Of a stretch of 64,000 nucleotides of DNA, positions 48,096-61,599 are shown piece by piece. Made by a program: the position numbers and the translations under genes. The notes under the pieces were generated by a model, which was not told the DNA's origin, ran no database searches, and saw only the letters and a list, made by a program, of their open reading frames with translations. Each line of letters starts with the position of its first letter. The first letter of the stretch is position 1. Source of the DNA: Epiperipatus broadwayi (Eukaryota > Onychophora > Udeonychophora > Euonychophora > Peripatidae); NCBI GenBank assembly GCA_028023455.1, contig JAQFVV010006238.1, forward strand, positions 2,364,572 to 2,428,571, given 5' to 3'.

Positions 48096-49742
48096 TTATT
48101 ATGACGTCATTTAAAGTAACAGTCAGATAGTTTGTTGCTCTGCGTGCGCGCGGGGGTGGGGGATCATATGACGGACGAACTGTTGAATTTTCAACTTGAT
48201 GTTCGATCTAAAAACGTTTAGCTATCGAATTAGTAACCTTTAGTTCTTTAGTCTATCATTCTACCATAGCATTCATTTGTGCAGATCAAAATAATAATAA
48301 ACTCATTACCTGCTAACATAAAGAATATGCTTTGATTTTTTTTTTATATAAAAAAATATATATTTTTCAAAAAATAAAATGGTTGAATAGCATCTTTATT
48401 GAAAATGGAGTAGTTTATTCATCCTTCTGCCATATTGGTGAAGTGCAATTTGTATCATTAAATGAAGTTTGGAAAATGTTTCACTCAGCTTAGGATTTTT
48501 ATTTAAAATAATCCATCCAGATAATCATCTAGATTTATTGGTAAATTGATATATGTTAACTGAATGGCAAAGATACAGAATTAACATGTGTTGGTTAATA
48601 TTAACCTAGCATTTGCAAAAAAAAAACATTATAGTGCAATATTTACCCACAAGAATGCCTCATACATCTATGGTTGCTATGATACTATTTAAATATTATT
48701 TTTATGAAAATTTAAAGTATCAGGGATCATCACATTTGATAAATGTTCAATTATATAAACTACAATTTTGTTTTAAAAAACAATTTTTTATTAATCGCTC
48801 ATTGATAAAGTATGATGAATGTAAGGCTAAGGATTTTGAATGATTCTAGTAAGAAAAAAAATTTGAGGTCAATTGAAAGTTAATATGCTAAACTCAGTAA
48901 ATATGAATGTTTCTACACATTTAAAGAATTTTATAGAAAATATAGTCCAATAAGTAGCTGATGTGTTGTTATTCTATATATCTTCCTAGACTGATAGATC
49001 AGATATCTATTTCTACTCACCTGAACAATGATAAAACATTATTGTTGTGTTCTTTTTTTTTAATGTATAAAAATTAGATAGAAGTAAAATGTCACTTATT
49101 TGTAAACAGGAAACTCAATATACATGGGCAAAATCTACTTCGTGTACTAGTCCTATGTACGTTCATATTATCTTGAAAGAAGCTATTGGTTTGCTATGTT
49201 TTTTCACATATATTTTAAGCAAACGCACAGATTTATTTATATAGGTAACTGGAAAATTATCTGTCTAAATACATGGTAATAATCTAACATAATCTCATGA
49301 TTTAATTGGGGGGGGGGGGGTGCAACATTTCCATTTAACTGATCAAATTGAGAAATGATGAACAACTAATGTGCAAATCTGCATTGAATAAATTATTATA
49401 CAAGACTTAGTTGCATTAAGTAAGAACAAATGGCAGAACAATTTTAAATAGCCCTTTGCAGGGCTAAGATCTCTGACAATAATCAATAGAGAGATAGGGC
49501 ATTTTTCATAAGCCTTATCAATTTATAGGTGATGTGGTTTGAATGTTATTTTACTTTTTATCTAAAATAGCTATATACTCATTTTTGATCTATATCAGAT
49601 AGTTACCAAGATTAGCTAAGGGTTAACTACTTAAAAAAAAATTATTAATATGGCAAATATTACTAATAATATTTTTCTATATTCTTTTCACAATACAAAT
49701 ACAAATTTTTATTATTTTAAAAACAGCTGATTGTTTTGATTG
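48096..49742. other. No gene seen
   Basis: A short purine/CpG-rich patch (gtgcgcgcgggggtggggg) is near 48144 and a poly-G run at about 49309-49320. A 76-codon frame at 48613-48843 has no family signature. Confidence 0.5.
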
Positions 49743-50610
49743 TCCAATAATTTCTTCAGAACTCTTTCCTCTATTTAAATGAATATAGCAAACAAGTTGA
49801 TATTTCAATGTAATTGCACATGCTTTTTTTCAGAGCTTATGTCAAAAAGACCTAGAGAGGTAAAGAAAAATAAAGCTCTAATTGCAAATCTAGTAGTAAA
49901 TAGACGGATTTGAATTCAGGATTTTTCAGTTTTTTCATTCTCCATTCTACATCAAGCAACTGATACACATGGTCACACACATTCGAAAAAGATAGGAATC
50001 ATGTTTTTTTTTCATATGTGGTTGTTTATGTGCATCAGTTGCTTGAAATAAAGTAGAGGATGAATGGACTGAAAAATTCTGACTTTAAATCCTTCTATTT
50101 ATAGGAAACACTCAGTATAAGCAAATGGCACACTGCCTTGATTGTAAATCTAGTAGTAATAATAGTAAATCTATGCAAATATGAATAATTTGAATATTTA
50201 ATAATTATACCTCCTGGCATCAGAAAATTAAATATTTATTCAGGAATACAAACAAGTACTTAATATAGAATTAAATACAGTTTTGACTGTTCAACAGTTT
50301 TCTTCAGAACTCTTCCTCTAGTTAAAAAGATATTGCAGTGTGATTGCATGTCTGTTTTTAGAACTTATGTCAAAAAGTCTTAGAGAGCTAGAGAAAAATA
50401 GTTCTAATAGTAATAATAGTATATACAAGCACTTTAAAATGCTGGGTGAGAAGCTATTAATGGCAAACAATCAAAATATATCAATGTAGGCTAAGCGCTT
50501 TCAGGAAATGGATAAAATGAATATATAATAAATATACATCCTGGCATCAGAAAATTAAATATTTATTCAGGGATATAAACAAGTACTTAATATAGAATTA
50601 AATAATTCAA
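49743..50610. repeat. Duplicated segments around a fold-back repeat
   Basis: cttcagaactctttcctcta...cttatgtcaaaaagacctagagag at 49755-49860 recurs at about 50302-50390. catcagaaaattaaatattt...aagtacttaatatagaattaaat at about 50217 recurs at about 50544. At 49905-50100 lies a fold-back (gaattcaggatttttcag...caactgatacacatggtcacacac / inverted gtgcatcagttgc...ctgaaaaattctgac) related to the tRNA-like composite family. Confidence 0.75.
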
Positions 50611-51637
50611 ATATTCTATGTTTGGTCTGGTGAATATTTTAGATTTTTTACTTACTTATCTGAAAAAAAAAAGTGAAGTATTTATTTATTCTCATATGTG
50701 TAGTTTAGCATTAATAGTAGAGTTTCAGAGTCTAAAACTAAAGATTCCATAATCAAAAGTCAACCTTGTTACCTCCAGTATTCAAACAGCAAATGTTTTT
50801 TTTAAGCAACTTACCATTCAGTTATTTATTACTGAATAGCACTGTTGTTTTATTGGCATTGACTATCTCAAAATCGATGTTAGAATAAATAAATGAATTA
50901 TTTATTCATTTATAAACATTATTTATGTATTTATTTTGTTTTTTATTCATTTATAAATGGATTTGAGCAGAGATTATTGATATCTTCAATTTTCATTTTT
51001 CATAATTTTTTTTTCATATTTCATCTTATTCGCAACTTACAGAACTTTTATTATTTATTTATAAATAAATTATTTATTCAATCATTTATAAATACAATCA
51101 TTCTTCCATACTCTTACTTTCCCAATCAGCAATTTCTGTGACCTATGATTTTAAAAAAAGTGGTAAAAAAGAGAGAAATTTATAAATTCATTTTTGCCCA
51201 TATAAATGACATAAATTATCTTGATTTCATCACAATTTATTATTGCATTGTTTTTTAGCAATGTATATATACAATGTATCATAGTGAAAAGATGTTTGGT
51301 TCTCCACACTTCAATTTATTTGTTATATTGTGACAGCTACATAGTTTAGCTAGCCACCAAAAAAAATTTAAGAGTTAGGATATGAAATGTGGCAGTGTGT
51401 TTTGTACCTTCATCGATTGTCTTCAATGCTCTTTTGCCATAACAACATTTTTGTGATTCAAGACTTCATTTGTTTTGAATCATTTCAAATGTTTCATTAG
51501 CAATTTTGTCCAATTTAAAGTAAAAATTTAGTATTAAAACATTCCATTGTGATACAAAATACAGACAAATTTCATGTCTTAAAATTTTTGTGGTAAATAA
51601 CTAATCTGTCTCTATTTAACACATACTGATTTAGAAT
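50611..51637. other. No gene seen
   Basis: AT-rich with many ttattta words around 50880-51090. The segment caatgctcttttgcca near 51426 and its neighbours recur in diverged form near 59565. Confidence 0.5.
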
Positions 51638-51776
51638 TAATAATCAGAAAATAATAAATTCTTACAACAGCTATATAAATATCAAATTTTTTTTATATAC
51701 ATAAAATGCCTTTTTCAGCACCTGATTGGTGCCCTTTTCATAGCTGTTGTAAGAATTTATTATTTTCTGATTATTA
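51638..51776. repeat. Perfect 37-bp inverted repeat with inner hairpin
   Basis: taataatcagaaaataataa... at 51638-51674 pairs without mismatch with 51740-51776. The spacer includes a second small hairpin, gcacctgattggtgc. Perfect arms suggest a recent origin. Confidence 0.9.
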
Positions 51777-52924
51777 TTTTATGGAAGGACAGCATAAAGA
51801 TATTTATTCTTTTTCAATTTGATGATTTAGAATTGTTTGGAAAAAAAACCAATCACCTTTTCATTGTGACTCACTGCATACATATTTAAAAAATATATTT
51901 TTTATAGGATTTGATATTATCTATGATTTTCATTATCCGCATGGCATTACAGTCATGCACTATGGAATCAGAAAATATATTATTTATTTTTAAATATGTA
52001 TAATTTATTTATTCATTATAATTAAGCCAGAACAAAAATTAACTTATAGTTTATTTTGCATGAAAATTTACATGTTATTTAGTTTACCTCTATGAATAAT
52101 GTTTTCTAAGACATCAAACTGCTACATTTTGTTTAAAAAACAGAAAAAAATAACTTTAATTTGTTAATGCATATTACATTAGGGATAGTTTATTCTAGAA
52201 TTTACCAGAAATCATATTGTTAAATGTATATACACATAAAAAAAATTTTACTGCTCTCTTGGCTGCCTTCATGGGCTCAAGTTTTACAGAATATGACCTT
52301 AAGCTTAAGGGAATGTCTAAACCTATTTAATTGGAGTACAATGGAAATATAAGTATTACTCACAAAATAACAAATAATTAGGTAGAATTTCTAAGTTGTA
52401 ATAAATGCAATCTCTCTACAGAAGTAAGCATCCTTCAAGTTGAGATGATGGACCTGACATTTATGAAACAAAAGTTTTATCAGCGGAATATTTATAAAGA
52501 ATACTCTTATTTTGGATGAACATATGTCAAAACTTTAAAAAAAGCAAGTAGTTTTGTCACCAGTGTTTAAATTATTTTCTCCACTATTTACTTTTGGTAT
52601 GCTCTAATCTTTATTGAAAGCTAATTGAAAATCACTGGCAAAATATTGCCATTAATGATAAATGTTTTATTATTTACTGAATCACAGAACATTTATCAGC
52701 AACTCATTGAAACTAAACAATTTTTTTATAGAAGTAGTAGGAAAGAAATTAAAAACATTAATTTTTAATATATGTTACATAAGACACATAGTATGGAACT
52801 CATTTGTGTTATTAACAAGAGATAGACAAAACTATAAAGAATTGATTACAAATACATAACACACTCTTGAGATACTAAGTCCAGAATTTCCATTGATAAG
52901 AAAACAATAACTTGCTTAATTATC
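51777..52924. other. No gene seen
   Basis: AT-rich. A 65-codon frame at 52662-52859 has no recognised domain. Confidence 0.5.
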
Positions 52925-53005
52925 TTGTGTGGTTTAGTGCAGTGATAGGATGTCGGTCTCTGGAGCACAAAGTTTTTGAATTGATTCCAGTGGTTATACT
53001 TTTGG
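52925..53005 (+). repeat. Degenerate tRNA-like SINE
   Basis: gtgtggtttagtgcagtgataggatgtcggtctctgg...ttgaattgattcca: an A-box-like start and a degraded B-box (ttgaattgattcc). Same family as 57430. Confidence 0.5.
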
Positions 53006-54659
53006 AACTCTCAGCCATTTGATGATGATTATTATTATTATTATTAATTGTGTATAAAGCCATGTCTCAGAAGTGGCAATGGTGAGTTTCAGTCCATGGA
53101 CTTTTAACTTTAGAGTTTGATGATGATGACGTTAGATTTTGCATGTAGTTGTAATTGTATCAACTGTACGTGGTATTCTTTGAGATTCACCTGATATATA
53201 TACAAGCTGGGTTCAAATCAAAATGAACCTTGGAATATTTTTTCAGGAAATTAAGAATAATCATTTAATTGATGATTAATAAATAGATATTATTTAGAGG
53301 ACAAAGCTAGAAAAATAAGTGCAAAGTCTTCATCATCTTTAAGCTTAGTGGGTATTGGATTTTCATTCATTTGTTTCTAGTTCGTGGAAGGATGCTGGAA
53401 GTGCCTTTTATCCTTTAATAAGTTTTTAATCCTCTTTTTTTTTGTATTAAACTGATATAGATGTGTGTGTTTATCTTTATAAATTATATAACTAAAATTA
53501 ATATTTCATTTATATATATATTAAGTTTTTCAATGGTAACTTTTTAAAAACAATTTATTCAAAATTTATGCCAGAGAGCGAGATTCCGGACACTGAAATT
53601 AACCCCACCTGGTAGCTGTTCTAATTCCTAATCTCTTTTTTTACTATTCTCTCTGGAAACAGTCCAAAAAGCATTAATATTAAAAATTAAAGAAAAAATC
53701 ATAAAAAAAAAAAAACCTCTTAGAGAGATGTCTTTTATTAGAGAAATCTTTGACCTTGCCAGCGGCCTTCACAAAAACATCAATTTTATTTCAAGTAATT
53801 ACCCCTCTGATTCAGGATGCAGTTTTAAAATGTTACATTTCTTTTAGCTTTATATTTTCGATTCCTACTTTTAATGTTAGTTTTTATTTGTTACTATTGA
53901 TCAAAGTGTACTTTTTCTTGAACACCTTCTTATTTGAAAAAGAGTTCAACAACATTTTAGAAATAGAAAAAAATTAAATTTAAAGATAAAATATGTAATA
54001 CATACATTAATTATATTTTATAGTAGGAATAATTGCCAGGGGCTCAACAACTATATTTATTGTCATTTGCAAAAACTAACTTCATCATCGTCATTGGCAG
54101 AAGGATAGATGAAGGCTAAAAATAAACGTCAACATTTCATTTCTGGGGATTGAAATGTAACCCAATCTTTCACCCAATCCACTGATGTATTTTTGACCAA
54201 TGCCTTACAGTTTTTGATTATCTCTTCAGCTAAGTAAAATCTCAAATTACTTTCATACCCATGGATAAATAATAACTTATTTTATGGTGTTTGCTTTGTT
54301 AATGAATACAAAAAAGTACATATTTCGTTTCTAATCATTCATTCAATATATATGCACCAGCCAATTGTAACTTTTTGAGATGTCATATGATATTTGGGAC
54401 CAAATGAGAAATTGAACTTTGATTTGCAAATCTTTAACTTTCAAGTCTGTCATTCTATGACTGCTCTAAAATGCATAAATAATCAGATCACTTAGGTGTA
54501 TTGTAGATTATATGATATTTATTTATCTGAAATGGTATGTTGTCCTTTAATTTAAGAATCTTTAATTTTTTTTAATCAATTATTTTACCACTATACTATT
54601 TAGGGCAAAAACAATGAAATAGTGAACTCATGTGACCTTTTGAGCACTAGAAATGAATA
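53006..54659. other. No gene seen
   Basis: AT-rich with attattatt runs and tgatgatga segments. The minus strand near 54420-54475 may be another very degraded SINE. Confidence 0.45.
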
Positions 54660-54725
54660 AGCTTCAATTCAGGAACTTTTAGCTTTTCAGTCTAATACTC
54701 TATTACCAACTAAACTATGCAGGAG
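54660..54725 (-). repeat. Degenerate tRNA-like SINE
   Basis: Minus strand: gcatagtttagttggtaatagagtattagactg...cctgaattgaagc. It has the spacing of A- and B-boxes but is diverged. Confidence 0.4.
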
Positions 54726-55264
54726 TCATGAAATTAAAGAAAGGCATAAAAGTTAGGTATCTCATTAAGAGTTTGATGTAATTTCTCATCAAAATCAGGA
54801 ATTCTTTCATTTATGTCATCCTAGAAGTTCCTTTGTCCTAGTGGATTATGATTGCTAATCAATTTCTAAAACAAGACATTGAACATGTGTAGGTTTGTTG
54901 CTACTTAGACTGTGATCAATTTGAATTTAATGGATATATTAATTTGTAATTTATTTACTGATTTATTCTCATATATTTCATATTTTACTTAATCTTGCTT
55001 TGAATTAAATGCTTTCTGCATATGTAACAATGGTATGTTTTTAAAATATGCTAAATTGTTTATAACACTTGTTTATCATTTTTTATTAATTAAATTAATT
55101 GTTTAGTTTGTTTAGTGATAGAGTTTTAGACTGAAGTAAAATTCCATAGATCACCCAAATCTGTCACTTGTGATACTCAAAGATTTAATGAACCATAAAG
55201 CTATTTCAGTTAATAATAATAGGAATAATAATAATTGAAAGATTCATTGCCTGAACATTATAAG
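54726..55264. other. No gene seen
   Basis: AT-rich. gtttagtgatagagttttagactg near 55108 may be another SINE remnant. Confidence 0.4.
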
Positions 55265-55345
55265 TGGCAGAGTTGAACTTCGATACAGGGACCTTTGGGT
55301 TTGAATGTGGCATTCTATCAATGCACTAAACTGCATAGGTCACCA
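55265..55345 (-). repeat. Degenerate tRNA-like SINE
   Basis: Minus strand: ctatgcagtttagtgcattgatagaatgc...ggtccctgtatcgaagttcaac. Shares the gtttagtgca..gatag head with 52925 and 57430. Confidence 0.5.
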
Positions 55346-57429
55346 GAGGTTGAAGTTAAAATTTCACATTGTTATGAAAACAATTTTCAGCTTATGTTAG
55401 TAAATATTTTGAAAATTAAAACAGAATAATACATGGTATAACCCCAATATGACTTTATTTTTAAACAAAACTGAACTTGAATCTGGGACATGGATGTCCT
55501 GGCCCAAAATATTGGTAGCCAAATTTATCCCAACTCTCTCAATGATACATTGACATTTAGTGACATGTATATGATTTTAAGATCAAGCCACCCTTGGTCA
55601 TAACTGTAATTGACTTAATAGCCCAATAATTATGGTTTTTATACTGAGGGACATTATCAGCTTATAGCCTGTTGCTGATAAAGTTAACTCCACACAATAT
55701 TTCCTAATCATCATATGGGTATAAATTCATATTACCTAAGTATACTGGAATATTTATTAGATGTGGTGAGACATTATTAAATATAGAACAGCACCATTAC
55801 AACTTATGTTTAAACCTATGACTTTTGAAGAGATTATGTAGCTTAGGGTTTATGTTGACTACTTGACTAATTTGATGAAATGCACAAGTAACAGTTCATT
55901 TCAGTAGCATTGTGTGGTATTTATAACCTCTCAAACCATTAGTATTACAACTATCATATTATATACATATATAATGCATACACATCTAATTATAAAGTAA
56001 GTATATATAGAAATAAATTAATATAATTAACAATTAAGAAAAGATAAAAAAAAATTTATACACATTTATAAATATAGTGAAAACTAAATATTTTATCTTA
56101 GTTCAGTTCTACTTAGTCCATTTGTATTGGAATCAGGTTCTTTGTCAGAGAAAACTGTAATTATTCATATAAGAAAATTACCATTGTCCATTTATAATAT
56201 GCCATGTGATGTATTTTATTTTGTTTCTTTTCATAGAGTTTTGACATATATTTTTCATTTATTCACAGTTTAAAATGAGTTCTTCATTCACTATTTATTT
56301 CCATGCAGATCACACAAATTTATCCATGTGGTTTTTCTTTTCTTTTAAAAGAAATATCAATTCTGCAAAGAATTAAATGGCCATGGTATTTCTCCAATGA
56401 TTAGTCCATGGTTAGCTAGTTATTCTCCGTCAATAGTTTTATTCTTCCTGGGTACAGTATGCTTAACTATTTATATATGATAGAGCTAGAACAAGAACAA
56501 TTAAATCTTTTTTTCCATGCTAGGTTACTTGGCTAGACATTTCACCTTCTGTAGAGGCCTGTGCAGTTAAAAGATGAACTGCTTAACTTTCTCAGCAAGC
56601 CATTGGTTTAATATTTATCATATGTTCATATAAGACCATTTCATAGTTTATTTACATTTTACACTTTGTACTTTTCAATTTCTAGTATGTATATATACTT
56701 ACCTCTGGTTTTCAGAATAAAGTATGCGTGTACTCGTATTCTCTCCAAACTGTAAATTGGAGTAACTGTTGAGCTTATAACAGACTTTTTACATGTATCA
56801 GACTTAATTACTTTCATTTAAGCTCCATTATATGTTTATCAATAACTAGGTTAATTAAACAAAAAAAAAATCCCTTTACAATTATTATCGGAGTTGTTTT
56901 TTTTTTTTTTTTATAAACACATAAAAAGAAATTATGATGGTTCATCATGATTGGATATAACAGAAAAAAATAATAAAATATTATTATTATTTTTCTTTTC
57001 CAATACTATAAACTTATTCATTTTGATATAGTTAGTCAAAACTTCTTTTTGATTAATTTTAAATAAACTATCCCTTCTCTTTTTCCAAAACTGATTTTTA
57101 CTATCAATTAACAAAATGTTTTTTTATTTATTTTTGTATAGAAATTTATTTGCAAGAAAATGTAAATGAATCTACCTGCACGGCACTAGAATAAAACATT
57201 ATTTAGTGAGGTTTTAAAATTAATTTGCTAGTACTTAGTTTTATATCATTTAACCATTTATCTACTGAGAATTTCAAAATAAAAAAGAAAATATTCATTT
57301 TTAATATATGACTTTTGCTATTAATTAGCATTTTTTATAGTTTAATTCTTTGTTTACTGAGGGTTTTAACTTTTATATTCAATATTCATCTTTAATATAT
57401 AATGTGGGTACATATAGATATAATATGTA
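55346..57429. other. No gene seen
   Basis: AT-rich. The open frames are low complexity. Confidence 0.5.
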
Positions 57430-57530
57430 ATATATGCCAAGTGTGGTTTAGTGCAATTATAGAGTGCCAAACACTTAAGAATTAAAAGTTCATGGTTTGA
57501 ACCTATCACTTCTAATGCTTAAATAGCATA
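57430..57530 (+). repeat. tRNA-like SINE
   Basis: gtgtggtttagtgcaattatagagtgcc...catggtttgaacctatcactt has an A-box-like head and a recognisable B-box (ggtttgaacct). The best preserved member of this family in the window. Confidence 0.55.
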
Positions 57531-59639
57531 CAATTTGCAAAATTAATTATTTGATTTTTATATTTGTGTGTGTGTTCTCAACTTGAAGTTACATAGAATA
57601 ATTAGATTGCTACAATCAAGTGATACTCATAGTGTGATAGAGTGGCCTACTCTGTAACTCAAAATCCAAGGATCTCAGCTCTTCTCCATCACTCCCATTG
57701 TTCAAATTTCTTATGAGTTTCTGAGAAACATAACTTTCAATAATGATAGCATGCTAGACTCTCTTAACACAATTTGTTTTAGAATTCCACTTTTTAAAAC
57801 TCTATTATAAGCTTTAATATTTTCTCTTTAAGACATTTACATATATACGTAGACACATATATAAATAGCTAATTTCTTGAAGCTGATATCCACAAAATAT
57901 CTGGGGGAAAATATCCATCAAATTAGTAATAACTTTGTCTTGAGAAAACCATTATTATTGTGAATATTGTTTGTTCCTGAACTTCTGATTATTTTTTGAA
58001 AGTAATTTTATTATTCTGTATTAGTAGGGTTCTGAAGAGTTAGATCAGTCATAAGAGTAAATAAAATCACTATGACATACAATGGGTTATGAACCTAGGT
58101 CTACTATTAGACATTTTACAGTTGCTTAGATTCTTAGGAATTTTTTTATACAATAAAGAAAATAATAATTATATTAGTATGGTACTCAGATATTATTTCA
58201 GCCAGTTCATCTTAATATGTGTACCTAATTCTCAATTTAATCTGTTTTCATTTTTATGAAAAAGCATTTCGGAATGATTGTTGTCTTCAGAAAATTAATA
58301 TTATAAGTAATAAATCAAATCTTAAGAAAAATTAAGGAAGCTTGGTGTATTGCTAATTCTAACAACATATTGAATCAGGCTTAGTAAATGGGGAATTATT
58401 AGCATTTTTTTTTTCCATTTTGTAACAACTAATTGCTATGAATATGGTTCCTTGCATGAAAGCATGCTCAATTGTTAATATTGTGTAGCTCATTTTCTTT
58501 ACTGTATCTATTGATATATATATGCTTTGTTATTTAGAGATTACATACAGAGTTTGTTTATTTTTTTATTCAGATATGTATGCTTGATGAAGTGGTATAT
58601 TTTTCCCCTCTTCTTTCTGCTTTATTATCTGGTTTTAATTATTTGGCTGGGTGCATTTTTGGTACTGACCATCATATACAGAATGTAGTCGTATTTTCAA
58701 ATATAATGAATCCATTGCAAGTTGAAAATCTCTTTGAGTTTATTTCACTATTTTCCAATACATACATTCTTTTATCTTTATTATTCCAGAAAACTTCTCT
58801 TTATTTTTCATCTATCTATCATTTATATAATTTGCATTTGATTTTAAAATTGTAATGCACTCTTTTTTTTTTAAAAAAAAAAAAAAACTTTTAATCAGTC
58901 AGTGTTTTATTTCTTTTTACTTTTAGTTTTTCAAACTTTGTTTTATTATTATTTTCTCATGTAATTTCTGAAGAAGATTATATATATATATATTAATTCT
59001 TAAAAAAATTTTTTGATTATATAAGGATTTTTTTTTTTGTTCTGTGCCATTATTAATTCTTAAAAGGATTTTAACAAAAAAATTTTTTGTCTTTGGAAAA
59101 ATTGGAAAGAAAAAAATATATATATAATACTTTGTGAGCTATTTTTTTAGTATTTATTACCAATTAAATTTTTTTTCTACATCATATATATATATATTGA
59201 AACTTTATTATTGCTTTTTTAAAAAAAGTTTGTACATATTAAAACTTTATATTTGTTTTTAAATTATAAGTCAAAGTTTAATCTTGTTTTTTTTTTTTAA
59301 GTATTTATTTTTCATTTTGTTTTTGTTGTTGATGGTGGATTTTTACTTTTTTTTTTGTAAAAAAAAAAATAACTGTACACAATGTGTTCCAGTGAACAGA
59401 TGAGTTATCTGTCTCCAAGCTGTCTGCAGCGCCATCTCTGAATCAACACATAGTTATATAGAGACATAATTTAGTTATTTACTATAAAAAGTTTAAGATG
59501 CTAAGGTGTCTGGGTCTCATGGGTTTTGAATGAAGTGTGAGTACATTTTGAACATTCATCAATTGTCTTCAATGCACTTCTTCTCATCACAAAATCTTAC
59601 AAACTACTTGCCAGTATTTTTGTGATCGAGGCTTCAATA
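57531..59639. other. No gene seen; many T and A runs
   Basis: Includes a 91-codon frame at 58580-58855 that is hydrophobic and has no family signature. Between 58860 and 59370 there are repeated T/A homopolymer blocks and short TA tracts. Confidence 0.45.
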
Positions 59640-60130
59640 TATGAATGAAAATAAATTAGTAAAAGTAATGAGTAATTGGATTGTATGGAAAGGGTAACAA
59701 TCACATTGAGAAAGAAATATGTCTAGAAGAATATATATTAGAGATCCTAATTGTGAGGGATAGGAAAGTTCGAACAAAAAGAACTATAGTTGTGGAAAAT
59801 GAATGTGAATATATAAAAACGTTGAAATTGTATAAAATACCAATTACTTAAAATAAGAAAAAGATGTATAATAACTCTAAAGGAAAAATTTATTATTGTT
59901 GGGTGCGAGAAAGAAAGTGGGAAAATGTGAAACAGATTTGGATGGTAGATATTTATTTGAAGATGGGAAGAAGAAAATTGAATATTTATTTTTGGAGTGT
60001 AAGATGTTGGAAGTGGATCAGAAGAAATTGCATTAGAGAATGGTAGAAATTTAAATGTTTAAAAGACTAAAAGAGGGATTTTATATTTTTGTAGGTCTTT
60101 ACAGTAAAATTAGGGGATTATTTATCAGCT
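59640..60130 (+). pseudogene. LINE C-terminal fragment, + orientation
   Basis: Readings include YNNSKGKIYY and, one frame over, KKKIEYLFLECKMLE, equivalent to the EHLLLECPxL-type segment at the end of several LINE ORF2 proteins. The same order of segments (NNSK..., then a HLL/YLF..C block) appears on the minus strand at 61600-62140, so the two are copies of one family. Stops and frameshifts are frequent. The 60-codon frame inside is not a gene. Confidence 0.55.
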
Positions 60131-60370
60131 TTTACTAAAATGAGATAGGAATGAAAAAAAGGAAATGAAGCAGGACTAGAGAAATATTTGAGTAATAAGG
60201 AATAAGAAAGAGATGATCTTATACTTTCTAAGAGATTTTGAAGGGAGGTTCAATTTAGCTATAGGTTGCAAAGTGATTTCTACCTCTATTTAAGAAGTCA
60301 TTTTGCATCATGTCAGCTGACTTTATCTAAATAGAAGCCTATATAAAACAGTACATGCCAAGGAATAGTT

Positions 60371-60479
60371 TTTTTTTTCATATGTCATAGCATCTGCCAA
60401 GAGGCGAACCCACAACCATCTGCAACCAACTACTTGCTTGCAAGATGGCTGCGCTGACCTCTCGGCTAACAACACTTGA
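60371..60479 (-). repeat. tRNA-derived SINE with target duplication
   Basis: The minus strand starts gttgttagccgagaggtcag (A-box), carries gtgggttcgcctc (B-box) and ends gctatgacatatg plus an A run. The flanks are repeated as caaggaatagtttttttt at about 60359 and 60480. The short body is little more than a tRNA-like head with a tail. A second copy is at 30438-30527. Confidence 0.8.
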
Positions 60480-60894
60480 CAAGGAATAGTTTTTTTTCCT
60501 CTAATTAAATAGATAATCTACTGATGTCAAGAGTTTTTTAATAATTATACTTAATTGTAGGCAATCATTTGATCACTTGCACAGGAGGTCTAGTGGCATT
60601 TGAGCATTAACTGATAAGCTCAGCACAGTAGTTCATTCTTTAAGACTTTTTTGTTTACAATAGCATATTCTGTTTTTTCATCATCACTGCATAAATTTTG
60701 CAGAACATTTTAATAATAAAAATGTATTTTTGTTTTATATTTTACTTGAAATCTTTATTTTTATAAATAATGTATCAAATATACTACTACTGAGTAATAG
60801 CAATATTTTATTAATTATTGTTTCATGACTTATTTGATTGCAGTGATTGTTTGCAACATGAAGTTTATAGTTTTGTTATTTGTTTTTATTTTAG
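60480..60894 (+). other. Intron sequence upstream of the kelch-like exon
   Basis: AT-rich, ending in a pyrimidine-rich stretch (ttgttatttgtttttattttag) that forms the splice acceptor. No other exon is visible. Confidence 0.6.
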
Positions 60895-61091
60895 GTAAGA
60901 TAGAAGTGAAAGAGGAACTAGTGGAAACGCTGCTTTCTACAGCATGTTTGCTGCAGCTATCCGAAGTTGTGGAAGCTTGTTGCAAGTTCCTGGTCAAGCA
61001 GCTTCACCCTTCAAACTGCATAGGCATTCGGATGTTTGCTGAGACACGGGGGTGCATAGACTTACTGAAGGTGGCTCATACTTATACAGCA
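60895..61091 (+). CDS. KLHL5: Internal exon of a KLHL1/4/5-group kelch-like protein (BTB end to BACK start)
   Basis: A 197-bp exon between acceptor ttttattttag and donor gtaagt. It starts in phase 1 (the Gly codon is split) and encodes 65 complete residues. The reading [20 protein letters not shown] covers the last BTB helices, and [20 protein letters not shown] is the classic start of the BACK domain, ending AHTYTA. Within the kelch family the [19 protein letters not shown] and KVAH.YT segments fit the KLHL1/4/5 group best, KLHL5 most closely. Such proteins are substrate adaptors of Cullin-3 ubiquitin ligases or bind actin; BTB contacts Cul3 and BACK supports the interface. The BTB core, the rest of BACK and the kelch repeats must lie outside the window or beyond long introns. 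Coding constraint is clear against the AT-rich flanks. Confidence 0.9.
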
Positions 61092-61599
61092 GTAAGTAGA
61101 ATTTTTTTTTATTTTTATATTAATATATTGGTTGGGCTCATTTATTTGGGTTGTTACTAATAATAAAAGTGAATAATTAGTTTCTCAGTCATTCCCATGC
61201 CCTGAGTTCTAATCCAAAGTGTCACTGAGAAATTTTTTCCAAATGGCTAATGATTTCTTAAATTCAGGATTTTTTTTAGGTAATTATTTTATTTCTCAGT
61301 CAACTGTCTGTCTATTAGTTAATCTTAATTGAGAATAGAATAGTATGAATTTCTTAGATGATAATAGTGTCATTATTACTAAAAGCATAATAGAATTTTA
61401 TACCATTAGAGAGAAAGATATGGGATAATTGCTTATGCTATAAAAATATGAATAATCTAAAATTTAATTACACTTTTTTTAAATCATGCACTGTGATGCA
61501 CTATGGTGTCTCCTTTATTGAAGTCAGGAATCTCTCAGCCACTATGCCCAAAGAAATCTGTTAGGCATTTTACTATCTCTTTTCATTCCCTACCCTAAG
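61092..61599 (+). other. Intron sequence downstream of the exon
   Basis: Starts gtaagtag, a strong donor. AT-rich. No further BACK exon was found. Confidence 0.6.

Noticed and set aside
48613-48843. 76-codon + frame
   Set aside because: Looks protein-like at first but has no family signature and no splice sites that would make it an exon.
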